Part shown: one piece after another, positions 13,020 to 26,785 of the stretch | How the letters are laid out: each line of letters begins with the position of its first letter | Numbering within the stretch: position 1 is the stretch's first letter | Source of the DNA: Glycine soja | Lineage: Eukaryota > Streptophyta > Magnoliopsida > Fabales > Fabaceae | Length of the DNA: 64,000 nucleotides | Reading direction: 5' to 3' | NCBI RefSeq assembly: GCF_004193775.1 | Contig: NC_041019.1 | Location: forward strand, 1,123,501-1,187,500 | Notes under the pieces: generated by a model | Seen by the model: the letters and a program-made list of their open reading frames with translations, nothing else | Told to the model about the DNA's origin: nothing | Database searches by the model: none | Translations under genes and position numbers: made by a program

Positions 13020-16000
13020 TCAGGTAAAGTGTATGTAGGTAGCAGCCGCAACAACAGCCACGCGTCCCTTAAAGCATCGTCGTTTAATGGTTTTCTTGGG
13101 GTGTGAGGTGTTATGTTAGGATTTAGCACCACATTCCTCCTCGGCGAGAAACGCTCTCGATTTCTTTCTTTCGCTTCTCCTTCCGTCCCGGTATATTCTT
13201 ATTTTCTATACCATTATGTCTGAATGAATGAATCACTAATAACCCAACTAGACCCAAGGGCTTTTTTTTTTTTTTTTTTTTTTAATAAAGTATTCAAATG
13301 TTTCCGTGTAACTTCGACAGGAATCCTTTTTGTCGTTTTTTTTTTCTCTTAATCCTGTTGTCCATCATATCATAAGAAAAAAGAGATGAAGACTAATTTA
13401 AAATTTAATTAAAAAATAAGTAAAATCTAATTTAAAATTTATTTTAATTAAGAATTATATTTGAATATTACTTAAAAAATTTAATCTTAACTTTAACACA
13501 TGTTTCTAATCACTTAATTTTTCTTTACCTTTTCTACAGTATGCAAAAATAATTTTCAAATATTTGCTTAATTTAAACTTGCTTATATTAATTACTTTTA
13601 ATCACTGACTTTATATTAAAATGTGTTATAGTAAGCATAACAAAAAAAATATGTTATAGTAAAATAATTCATTTTAATTCTCTAATTTTACTTTACATAA
13701 AAACAAAGGTGAGTCGTGGTTTTTAACAGAAAAAATACTTTATATGAATATAACTTTATTTTATGATATCATTTAAACTATGTCGTTGAATTATATTAGA
13801 ATTTTTAATTTTTATTTAACTAGCGAATGCATGGAATCGGCTCAGTCAAGCTTCAAAAGAACTTTAAATAAGTAATATCAACAAACTTCTATGTTACAAA
13901 CTACAAAAGATTTGAAAATAAAAAAATGGGCAAAAATAATATTAAATAATTTTACAAGCATTTTCTGCATATTAATGCATACGACTTTTTCATCCCTGTA
14001 ATTCATTTTTTTCCCTCTACTGTGGATAGAGTATTCTCTTTGATGAATTTTTTTCTACTTTTACGAATTTATTTTTTTTTCATCAAAGAAAAAATAAAGT
14101 ACAAAATCTACCGGGGTCTTTTGGATCCAAATCTTTAATCAATAAACAATCCAATAACCAACTTTCTTTTTTATTTTTTGAATCGATTTAATTAAAAATA
14201 CTAAGATGGTTTCATTGTTTTTTTACATCATTTTGTTATTCTAACAATCCCAAAGTTTCTTTTTTTTTATATGTTATGTTTTCTTCTAATTAAAATAAAA
14301 ACGGTTAAAAGTTTTCTGGTATGAAAAAAAAAAAGTTTTGTGACACTAAAATTAAACTAGATTATAAAATTGTAAATACCATTTTTTTCATACTACTCTT
14401 TCTACATATAATCGAAGCAGATCAAAAACTACAATGATATTAATTTTTTCATTATTTCATTTAAAACAACGTTAAAATGAAAAAATTCTAATCATTATTA
14501 GTCAAAATTGACTATCAATTAAACTCAATTTTCACAGTTATCACTATTACATGAATTTATTTATTTTTTACTTTATTTTTTAAAATATATTTTATTTTGT
14601 GCATATTTTAGTTTGATGATAATATGAACAGGATTTTATTGTTAATAAAAATATATTCCTCCATGAATATTTGGTTGAAATTTAATCATAGAAAAAAGAT
14701 TTTTTAAGTAAAGTTTCATTTCTTATGACATTTATTCAAGAAATATATTTAATAAATTATTATAAAAGTATTTAACAAAAATTTTCACCATGCAAAAATT
14801 TAGACATTACAAATGAAACTTATACTAGATTTTATCATTGATGAAAATATATCCTTTAGTGAATACTTGATTGAAATTTAATCATCAAATATATTTATTT
14901 ATTTATTCATTTTAATAAAATTTTGTTTCTTATGATATTTATTCACGAAAAATAATTGATGAACAAGTTATTTTGGAACTAGTTTAGTTTATAATAGAAT
15001 TAATCACAATAAAACTAAAAACAAAATTTTTGTAGGTAAATGACTTAATGTAATTTTAAAAATAATTAAAGTCAAGAGTAAAGATAATATAATTTAAATA
15101 TATTTAGATTTAATTTTAAAAATAATTTAATCTAAACTTAATCAAATTGTCAAGTATCAATTCAAATAATCAATGATATAATTTATTTATTTTTTTCAAT
15201 TCCAACCGAAATTAGATGAAATTTTCTTTAATAATACTTCTTTTACAATTAAAACAATTTTAGACTACGTTTAAAGCTTAAAAAGGCAAAACAAATAAAA
15301 AATATTTTTATTATGATTAAACAATTTCACTATTTTTTGTTATCGTAGATCAAGGGTGCAAACCACAAAAAAAAAAACTAAATCAACTTTATTTTAAAGA
15401 AAGTAAAAAAGTAGCATGTAACACATCAACAAATTGAGGGGATCCCAAGCAACAAAATGCTTTGGAAAGTTGGAAATAAACATAGATCTGAAAATTCTTA
15501 ATATAGATCAACCTTTCAAACTGCTACTCAGTCCACAAGAAGACAAGATATAATTTGATGAACTAAAATATCTTAGTAGCTAGAGGAAAAGAAAGCGAAA
15601 GCAAAATGAGAGCAATCTAAACTATGAAAATGAGGTTGTGGGAGAGATATACATGTGTCATACTAATAGGCAAATCAACAGAGAATGTTGCATCCTAGAT
15701 GTCTAGAGTCTAATAGCTGAAAGCATCATCAGCTTACATTACACTCTGATTCGAGTAGAGCACGAGGCATGTGGAATCCCGTGTGAATCAACAAGGACTA
15801 CCTTGCAAGGCTCTACACTCTTGAGTGACCTGTATTGAAATAATATTGTGAGTGAAGGGTGAAAAGAAATCCCATCAAGAAGTGAAATAAAACATGAGAT
15901 TGTAAGCTCCCAAGTAGTGGGAGGAGGTTTAGGACTTTGACCACGTGCGTTATTTTTTTAGAACATGTGAGTATAAAAATATATATACATATTTATTAAC

Positions 16001-16700
16001 ATACATTTATTAAAATTTAAACTTAATAATTAGTAAATATTACAAATTCAAAATAATATAAAATTACTCCAACAAGTTATAAAATATGAAAAAAAATATT
16101 GTTTTGAATAGTTTCTCAAATAATCAATTCATCTTCTCCATAGTTTGGGCTTCTTCCCGCGAGAGATAATATTTGTAGAAGCCAACATCTGTTGAGTACT
16201 CGATTAGCTTCTTCCATAGGTCTCCAACTATCCATTTATGCGACAATATCCAACCAGCCAGCTGCCAAACATCAATTAAAGTCCATAGTAAGAAATCTTC
16301 AAAGAAGGATAAGTTCATATTGAGTATGAATCCAATTCATCGACATCATTATAACTCACTACAATCTCAATGGATTAGAAAGGATGTTTTCTGAAGAAGT
16401 AATGCAGAAAACGGAGGATTCGTTTGTAAAAGAAACCATAAACAAAGTGAGAACATAAATTAATGTGAATCTTTAAATCTAAGCCTAGCTCAGTCAATCC
16501 CGTTGATGCCACTTTAATCTGAAATTCTAAATGTAAATACCAGATTGAATAGTACATATATGCAGGCCGTTTGAGGCTTTTTCAGGGTGCAGGAAGCAAA
16601 ATAGGGGATGTTGAAAGTAAAAGCCTAAGTCTGTTTTACATTTCATGGGCCGTGGCCCAAAAAAAGTGCAGGAAAAAACAATTACTCCGTAACGCATAAT
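13020..16700. other. AT-rich intergenic spacer without a convincing gene
   Basis: It holds a T-run (about 13262-13283), an imperfect direct repeat near 14630-14950, and scattered short ORFs. Two stretches (minus 16124-16318 and minus about 15841-15735) read as short protein-like segments, but no splice-compatible gene model joins them. I do not call a gene. Confidence 0.5.
14630..14950. repeat. Diverged direct repeat of about 120 bp
   Basis: The order of words GATTTTAT, AAAATATAT.CCT, TGAATA.TTG.TTGAAATTTAATCAT and TTTC.TTATGA.ATTTATTCA occurs at 14630-14750 and again at 14825-14950, in the same orientation. It is an old local duplication in noncoding DNA. Confidence 0.6.
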
Positions 16701-16960
16701 CCTCACGTGGCTTCCAAGTTCCAACGTTGTCCACTACTATCTTCCAACGTGGCGACAACTAGCCAGTGGAATCAACCAATAGAAAGCAAGCAATTAGATT
16801 TCACGATCCGTGTCTCCAGTCCCAAATTGCATCTTAGCCGGTTATTAAAATTTAGAAAACACAGTTCGAAGCATCAGGAGCCGTGGATTTCTAACGGCCA
16901 AAAACACACGGATGCTGATTTGTATCCGTCCGATCAATCTCCAACGCCTTCATCAGCACG

Positions 16961-16970
16961 CTATATATAT
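16961..16970 (+). promoter_or_regulatory. TATA box of H3.3 gene 1
   Basis: CTATATATAT, preceded at 16800-16860 by histone-type upstream words (GATCCGTG, close to the reversed plant histone octamer) that recur in the same order upstream of H3.3 gene 2. Confidence 0.65.
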
Positions 16971-17513
16971 CCCTATCATTCCTAACAATTTGAACCTTTG
17001 CATTCTATTCATTCAAGATTCAGCAAGTGCGTTTCGGAAGCAGAGACCGAAATACTTCGAGGTTAGTGATCTTTTTTTCCGCTTTTGGAAAAAATTCGAA
17101 TATTAGATTCTGCTTCTTGTTCGTTCTGTAGAAGAATTGCTTGGCGTTTTCGTTTCCTTAAGGTTCAAAACTTGTCTTAAGTTTCTTTCTTTGATTGCTT
17201 TGATATAGGGTTTGTAACATGATTAAATCGATTTTTACTTCCATTATCTTCCATTTCGCAGTATTAGTTTATTTTATTAAGTTATTTGCCGTGTACTATG
17301 ATTAAAATCTATATCCCTCTGTTGGATGTTTTGAAATAGGGTTTTATAGAGTTTCAGGGCCTTTATTTGGCCATTTAATCGATTAGTGTATACATGATGC
17401 GTTCTTCAAGTGTGAGATAAAAATTAAGTTTATAAGTATTTTGATTTTGATTCCCAAATTATCATTATTTGAATTCTCCTATAGTTTTTTTTTTTTGTTA
17501 AAAAGTTTTCTGA

Positions 17514-18260
<747 letters not shown>

Positions 18261-19390
18261 GTTGGTGCGTTCTGTGTTTGTGAAGATGGATTGTTGGTGG
18301 CTGCGGATGGTGTTTTGTTACTAAGTTTTCTTTTTGTTGAAGCCTATAGGTTATTAGGGAAAAATAGGTGTTTACTTGGTAGTCATATTAATTGTCATTG
18401 GCAAATACTGCCTAAGACACTGTGAAGGTCTGGTTGTTAGAAATTTGGCATGTATTTGATTTTTTTGGATCCTTTATTTCTCGTTTTATTTCTGGTTGTG
18501 CAGCCACTTTGGGAATTGTATTGGACAACTTTCTGTTGCCGTCTAATCTAGTTGAAGCTAGCTTATCGTGTCTGTTTGTTCTGATTATGGATTTCCATCC
18601 TTATGCTATTTCTCGCATATTTGGCCGAATTGCGCAACCCGTCCAGCGTAATTTGGTTTATAACAGAAGACGAATTTAACGTTTCGTTAGATGAAACAAT
18701 AATAAGTAATACTTGTAATCCCCTTTTTACTATTAAGTCTTGCCAACTAACTTGTAATGTTTGAATTTGAAAGTGTTGTAAATTGGAAATGATATTGGGG
18801 TTTCTTTCTTATAAATTTAGTTGATCTTTTAAGTAAACTAAATCCTTATTAGAAATATCAAATAATTTTACTTCTGTAAAATGCTAATGCTGCTATTATT
18901 TTTCAGCATGCGAATTTATTCAATTCAATCATGTTAGACCGGATTAGTATTGGATTTGATTAAAATCCAAACAAGTGATTGAGTTAAAACAAGACGGAAG
19001 CAAAAAAAACTATTTGCATCTGGTTTTTGACTAAAAAAATGGAGTTTGGCAAGTATTTTTAGTTTGCAAAATGCCAGGTAATATTGATACCATAAGAATT
19101 AGCACAGGAAAGGGAAGGTTTTGTTCGGCAATGTATTAGTGTTTTCGATTTTTTTAAAAGCAAGACAAGAATACACAAGAAGGCTACAACTTTTGAATTA
19201 GAGTAACCAATGGGAATGGGACAATTAGACTTGGCGATCCGGATTTGGGGTCCCAAATGGCATCGTAGCCGTTTATTAAATTAAAGAAAACACAGCTCGA
19301 CACTAAATGAACCGTACGATTCAAAACGTAAAAAACACACGGATAATGAATCGTATCCGTTCGATCACTGACAAACGCCTCCAGGAGCAT
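18261..19390. other. 3'UTR of H3.3 gene 1 and promoter of H3.3 gene 2
   Basis: The first ~450 bases resemble the 3'UTR of gene 2 (shared words around GCAGCCACTTTGG and TTGCCGTCTAATCT). From about 19234 onward the sequence resembles the promoter of gene 1 (GATCCG, TCCCAAAT.GCATC.TAGCCG, GAAAACACAG, AAAACACACGGAT). The middle is unique AT-rich spacer. Confidence 0.7.
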
Positions 19391-19400
19391 GCTATATATA
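19391..19400 (+). promoter_or_regulatory. TATA box of H3.3 gene 2
   Basis: GCTATATATA about 90 bases before the leader-intron donor at 19486, in the same arrangement as in gene 1. Confidence 0.65.
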
Positions 19401-19884
19401 GGTTTCACTTCTTAACTTTCAAGAGCTTTAGATTCATTTCCCCTAGATTCAGCCACAGTTGGAAAAAAAAAAAAAGTTGTTCGAGGTTAGTTTTTCTTCT
19501 GGGATTTGGAAATTTAGGGCTTATATCTTTGTCTTTTTAATTTCTGTTGATTTCCAAATCGCGTATCTTAGTTTAGACCGTTGAATTTTTTTTCTTGGTT
19601 GATTTTTCTCTAGTTACAGCGTTCTAATTCTTGCGCCTCCAAGTCAATATTTTCATCTAGTAATCTCTAGGGTTTTTGATGTTTGTTTTGTTATAGAGAA
19701 TTAGTCGATAATTTCATCTGTTAACGTGTTATATGTCTTTAATTTCTTAATTAAATAAACGAAGATTATGGATAAATATTTAAAGTTTTGAAGATTAGGT
19801 TATGCGATAAAAAGGGGCAAGAAAGGTTCTATTGTTTTTTTTTTGTTTTGTTTGAAATTGATGTTCTGGTTTATGTTTTTCTGA

Positions 19885-20580
<696 letters not shown>

Positions 20581-23500
20581 TGTGGTGGTGGTGGTGGTGG
20601 TTGTGAAGATGATGATGGGTGGCTGCGGATGGTGTTTTGTTATTCAGATTTCTTTTTTATTCAAAGATAGGGTTGTTAGGGAGTAGGTATTAATTGTGAT
20701 ACGGGCAAATACTGCTAAGTGTCCATGACTGTGTCTTCTTCCTTTCAGAAAATTGGCATGTAATTGATTTTTGGACATATGTGTCTGTCTGTCATAATGT
20801 TTATGTTTTTACGGGATGTGTGCAGCCACTTTGGACAACATTCAGTTGCCATCTAATCTCGTTTAAGCTATGTTTCTTGTGCTTTGCCTTGTTCTTATCG
20901 GGAGATCTATCCCAGTTGTTGGTTACTTCGTTTGTATGTATTATTCACCTTACACTTTGCATAATCGGTCATCTGTAACTTGTATATATGGAATACGTGC
21001 ATAAACAAATGGGTGTGTATCCTGAGGGGTTCTTAATGGTAACTGTCAAATGTATAATTGCATTTGGGTAGGAAGAAAGATGTGCATGAAGAATCGTAAG
21101 TAAGCTTTAGCCGGCGGCTGGAGAACTTGAGTTTATGATAAAAAGCAGCTCAATGATAATTAGTCTCATCGCCAATTGGATTTCATATTCAATGAATCAA
21201 CCATCATGTTTCACATTGTTGTAATGTAAGTATTATTTAGAAGGTAAAGCAAATATTTGGTAAAAGTTACATGTCGTTTAGGTAGAATGATGCTATATGA
21301 TAGGCCAAGTGTAGGATGTCTTTGAGAATTATGTAGCACTTGATTTACTTTTTTATTAATCTACATCGAAACCAACTAGCCTCTCTAGTCAAAATGTTCG
21401 TTAGCGATGTTTTGATCAGTTTGCTTGTGTCTTGATTTGTCCGCACATACTTGGTTGCTTTCTACATGGACTAGAATCACACAAAAGGGGAGAAGAGGGT
21501 AGTTTGTTGTAAGTGTTTGTCTGGGAATAGCGTTCGCTCTGAAAGTGAAATCGCAGAAAAGAACTATCTTAAATTGTTTGTCGGGGTTCACTTATGGTTG
21601 CTTATGTTTTTCAACTGAAAGCCATGATCTTTATTCTGAAGAAAGCAGTCGTTGATCTTCACCCAAAAACTGTTGACACTTGCTGTTAAATTTGGTTGAG
21701 ACTTTATAAGTCTCTAAATGATAAGTTGATGACAATTTAATTTATGATCGAATGAAAGTTCTGATTTACTCTCTAAAATATATAAAAAATGTAATAATGA
21801 AGTTCACAAATTTAAAAACTCAAGTAGAAAACAAAATGGGTGCTTTGATCGCTTAACTCAATTTCAGTATCCCTATAGTCTTCTTCTACATACTATGAGA
21901 GAAAGGAAAAATGAAAAAATTACCATTTATTCATTAATAGCAGCAAAGGAACATGTTCCAGGCCCAGTCTGTCAGAATCTAACCCAATATGACTTCGTAT
22001 ATTCAAGCCAAGTATGCATTGGACATGGATGATGGATCACTTTCTTCACTGCCGAAGCACTTTGATCTTATAGGCCTTTAAGTATAAAGACTAAGCTAGA
22101 TCACTACCATTGCCTAAGGGATGTTGCTTCCTACTCTTCCACTATTGTTTCATGCTGCGTCTCATTCATTCCGAAAAGCCAATTTTCTGAATACAATAAG
22201 GCACAACAGGAAGCAATAATGTTTAGACTTATTCAAGTTAAGGTTGCTCATTAAGACATCATATAAAGTGGACAAAAATAAGAGATGCATAAAAACCATT
22301 TGGCTCTTCTAAATTGAAAAGGAAAAGATGCAGATATCCTTTATTTGAAATGGATTGATGTTCTTATTGGATAATTTTTTTAAAGGTAGTCATGGGAGAA
22401 CAAAATTAGAAGAAAAGATAAAATAATTTTTCTTATAAACTAAAATCAACTTATTTATAAGTTAAAATAAACTTTTTTAAAAGAAAAAATATTTTTTTTA
22501 GCTTTTCTAGAAAGCTAATTTTAACCTGTACATAAGATAATTTAACTTATAAAAAAAGCTTATTTCATTTTTCGTTAATTAAAAACGAAAGTAGATAGTA
22601 AAAGACACTAGATTGGCTTATCTTCTCATATGTTCAAGGCTTGTACGCAAGATAAAATGACCTTGAGATTATTTTACATTTTCACTGTCTGTTTCAGTCT
22701 TGAGTATGACTTTAATTTGAATTTATTTTTAATGTATGTAATGCGTTTTGACAACGCACATGCATGCAGCAAATGTGGCAGATTCAGGCAGAATCGTTGG
22801 ATTTTTTTTTTTAATTAGCTTTTAGACAAAATTTCCACCTAGAGTTTATTGAATAGAAAACTACCATTACTGCATTTGTACAGCATGGCGTCGCATCTAT
22901 GATTGACAGAGCTCTCCTACTTCAGCTTGATGGCATGTTTCCCAAATTCGCTACATGTCTCTGCTTATGTTTGGAAACGTGTTTTTGGGAATTCTAATGT
23001 ACATTCTTGAAATTTCAAGACACAAAATGAAGAATGGAACTGAACTCTCCCAACTAATATCCAAAAATACACTTTGATCTGCAAGGACCGCTGATGAGAG
23101 CCCAAGCTGTTTAAGTTGATGGTTCATATGACATTCCATAATTACGAAGTTTCACTCATGTCTGAAACTCTGGATTCTTGTAAGGAACCTCAATTCACAA
23201 ATTCACAGCAAGGAAAAAAAAAACTGAAATATCACTCTGCATTTGTATTATTAATATGGCTATACATTATATTTAGGCCAACATGTTTTGTAAGGGAAAT
23301 CTGTTCACGAAGTACATTGTGGTTTATATCAATTGGACCCTCTTCTTATCTATACAAGGTTTTAACCTAGCTTTTCTAACAGATGATGTATATTGTATTA
23401 TACGTTGAGTAAAAATATTATTATTAAAAATTGCCAATTGTTCCATGGTTTTTACTATTTTTCTATTTTTAAGGAGATTTTGTTTCCTTTTATTTACTTT

Positions 23501-24356
23501 TATGATATATTGAATACATAGCCATTTTAGTAATCAATAGGTTTGCTTACATATGCAACAATACATCATTAAAGAAATGGGTCATGATTTTATAATCTTC
23601 AATAAATTTTAATCATTATAAAAAATGTGTTTGAAGAATTATGTTAAAGAATATGTTCATAACCTTCCTCATATATAGTTAATTATCAAAATCCATGCCG
23701 GTTAAGGGCTGCAATTGAAGAAATTAAATTATGAAATTTAGTTTTCAAATCTTAAAGACAAAGATTTAACATAGAATGGTTCGACGTAGATTACGTCCTA
23801 TGTCGGCCGAACTACTTTTATCCAATTCCAAAGCTCCCTCTCGTCTACATTCAGCGTAGAACCAACAAAACAAGCAAACGCAATTATTATTTAATTATTC
23901 ATTTGCCCAACGAACCAACGTTGACGTTGAAGCCTTAGGTTCCTATGGAAACCCCGTCAACCTCGGAAATTTCTATCTAAACCCCTTTTTCTGCTCTTTT
24001 GTCGCGATTTTCCCGTGTATTCCCATAACCTAATATTAGAATCTTCCTATTCGCAGACTTATCTACCATCAAACATTCACCTACGATATCCTACATGTCC
24101 TGTTTCCATTGCTAGCAATTAAAGGATATTTTCTAATCCTCCTCTTCCTCTCCAATCATTACCTCATTGTTTCATGCACTGAATTCATTTTCAAATTTGG
24201 AACAACTCCACTACCTCTTAATTCATTATTGTAATTATCAATATCTTTTTTTCTCAAGTTGTTTGTGATTTTAATCACGATGATCGATTGTCGAAAAATT
24301 TGCTTTCTCCTACTATAGATTACCATGCATTCTTATTATTTTGGTTTCTTCTAAAT
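20581..24356. other. H3.3 3'UTR and intergenic spacer
   Basis: The first few hundred bases are the 3'UTR of H3.3 gene 2. The rest, to about 23800, contains only short ORFs without family resemblance. An AT-rich stretch with inverted AAGCT/AACTTATAA words lies at 22440-22570. From about 23800 the sequence becomes more C-rich and probably holds the promoter and leader of the WEB-like gene. Confidence 0.55.
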
Positions 24357-26785
24357 ATGGTTGTTGCTTTTGAAGGAATAAATTGGCAAGGTTTGGATTG
24401 GAAGATGCAACAGCAGCAGCATTATGATGAGAAGCTGAACCAAATGGAGGAGCAGATGAGAGAAGTTGAGCAAGAGAGAGGTCGAGCCTTCAATGATCTC
24501 AGGCAAATAAAAAGGGTTGCTGAGGAGACTAATGTCATGGTTGATCAATCATTAGCCTCAAAGAGATCAATTTCAGAGCCACGTATAATAGAACAACAAA
24601 TGGGTGCTAATGACAGAAACAATGAATCATCAGAGAAAGATGCTTTGTTGGACAACATAAGGAACGAGATGGATAGTCTTCGATCATCCGAGGATAATGC
24701 AATGGCGTTATTGTCTGACTATAAAAGGAGAATTCAAGAACTGGAGGCCGAACTGGACAAGCGAAAAGAATCAGAAGCAAATTTGTTTGACACATTGGTA
24801 ATGCAAACAAAACAGCTGGAGCAGAATAAGATTTTGCTTGAAGAGTCAAAGCTTGAGATCATTTCTCTTGAAGAAAAAATAAAGGCACTTCAAGTAAGTG
24901 CCAGCCAAATCATCAAAACCCCTGGTGAGTCTGGGTCTCAATCTGGCATCAAGAATAACTTGTATGCAATTTTCAAGAAAAATAGGTCACTAAAATTATA
25001 ATAAAAAAATGATGAGAACACACTTTTTAACAAGTTGTTTTAAGAGAATATTTCACAAAACTAAACGAACATTACTAGAAGCGACAAAGTTAGTTAGAAG
25101 TTAAAACCTAAGATAGTTAAAAACTGGAAAACTATTTTATTGAATCACAAGTATTTATTAATACTATCTATGTTAAAAAATATAAAGTTAAATAATAAAA
25201 TTTTACCTTCAATAAAAAGATTAAAGAAGAAATCCAATAAATATTCAAAGAAAAAAAATATAACAAATTAGAAACTACTATAAAAATCTTTATTTACCAA
25301 ACAGTTAGTAAATATACTCCATTAATTAATGAAACTTATTGGAATTGTGAGTTTCACTAATGAACCCTTTTGGTAGTTTTAACAAATAATAAAATGTGTG
25401 TACAAACGAATGTGCTTTTTTTTATAAAAGAAAAAAGAAAAAAAAAACTCACTAAAATCTTTATGATTCCAGTATTAGTGATGAAAAACGATTTCTTTCA
25501 CTAATTCTTTGATTTTTCTGTAGTGACGGAGGATGGCTTTTCCACAAAAGAAAGTGTAGAGAATATGGAAATTGAAGCTGAGCTAGAAAAAGTGCTGTTC
25601 AGTGGTGAGGAATCAACCATGGAGGTCAAAACCATGCTTGAAGAATTGCAAATGCTTAAAAATGAATTGAAGTCAGCAACTGAGGCAGAAGAGAACAGCA
25701 AGAAGGCCATGGATGATTTGGCATTTGCATTGAAAGAAGTGGCAACAGAAGCCAACCAGGTGAAGGCAAAACTGACCTTAAGCCAAGTGGAACTAGAGCA
25801 CACCAAAGGGGATGCAGAGCGTTGGAGAACAATGTTAGGAACCACAGAAGAGAGGTACAAGGAGATTCTAGAAACAACAAGGAAAGAAGCTGATAGGTAC
25901 AAAAACACAGCTGAGAGATTAAGATTGGAAGCTGAAGAGACCCTTTTAGCATGGAATGACAAGGAAACCGAGTTTGTGAATTGCATTAGAAGAGCCGAAG
26001 AGGAAAGATTACTTGCACAGCAAGAAAGCACTAGAGTCCTTGAGTTGTTCAAAGAGGCAGAGAACAAGACAAGGGTTTCAAAGGAAGAGAATCAAAAGCT
26101 GCGCGATATACTCAAACAAGCCTTGAATGAATCCAATGTTGCAAAAGAAGCTGCTGAGATTGCAAAGGCTGAAAATGCTAGACTACAAGATAGTCTCAAC
26201 CTACTTGTCCACGAGAATGAGATGCTGAAAATCCACGAAGCTGCGTCGTTTGAGAATATTAGAGAGTTGAAACGAATGCTATCAGAATCATCAATGAAGG
26301 AGTTCAAAAATGAGGATATGGAGAAGCCATCAACAAAAGAAGGTAGCAAGGAGGATAACAATAATAACAAGGAATCAGGTGGGAGAAAAGCAAAGGCACA
26401 TAATAACAACTCAATAGATTCTAAGAGTCTGCACAAAACATTTAGTTTTAATCTGAAGGAAATGATAACGCCACATAACCATAATAAGCAGCAACACAGC
26501 AAAGAAGAGGCCAATAACAAAGACACTGATGATGACACGTTAAGGGGTTCGATATTTGATGAAGTGGATTCATCATCAGATTCAGAATCTCGTCCTGATG
26601 TAGACATGGGAAATAGCCCTGATGATTATGACCATCTTGGTGAATCGCATTTTGATGATCCCCATAGTGATAGCAACTCGAGGAAACGAAGAGCTTTGCT
26701 GAGAAGATTTGGAGACCTTATAAGGAGAAGAGGTTACCATAATCACCGAAAGGAACCATCCAACGAGGAACATTTACAAACGTGA
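24357..26785 (+). CDS. WEB-family-like long coiled-coil protein
   Basis: Two exons, 24357-24924 and 25524-26785, give 609 residues. Donor GTGAGT at 24925 was chosen over a nearby GTAAGT (24894) because only it keeps frame with the TAG acceptor at 25521-25523. Almost the whole protein is heptad-rich, Glu/Lys/Gln-rich coiled coil. The central part (AEENSKKAMDDLAFALKEVA, later LRDILKQALNESNVAKEAAE) is like plant WEB proteins (WEAK CHLOROPLAST MOVEMENT UNDER BLUE LIGHT relatives, At3g02930/At5g16730 group). The C-terminus is Asn/Ser-rich and acidic, ending in a basic RKRRALLRRFGDLIRRR block. Relatives carry a longer Ser/Thr-rich N-terminus, so an upstream exon may exist. The start could also be 24405. 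Founding members act in light-driven chloroplast movement; the role of this branch is not established here. Confidence 0.85.

Noticed and set aside
15735..15841. Minus-strand frame after a CAG acceptor encoding a short tail (KSVEPCKVVLVDSHGIPHAS)
   Set aside because: Could be a last exon, but the ORF at 16124-16318 ends in a stop before any donor, and no other upstream exon was found.
16124..16318. Minus-strand 64-residue ORF with protein-like text (GDLWKKLIEYSTDVGFYKYY)
   Set aside because: No family resemblance that I know, no splice-compatible neighbours and no clear promoter; possibly a gene relic, not enough to call.
18422..18679. 85-residue ORF downstream of H3.3 gene 1
   Set aside because: Lies in the 3'UTR, which is conserved only as DNA between the two H3.3 copies; the frame is not kept in copy 2.
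25501..26607. Long minus-strand ORFs opposite the WEB-like gene
   Set aside because: Ser/Leu-rich shadows of the Glu/Lys-rich coiled-coil codons on the plus strand.
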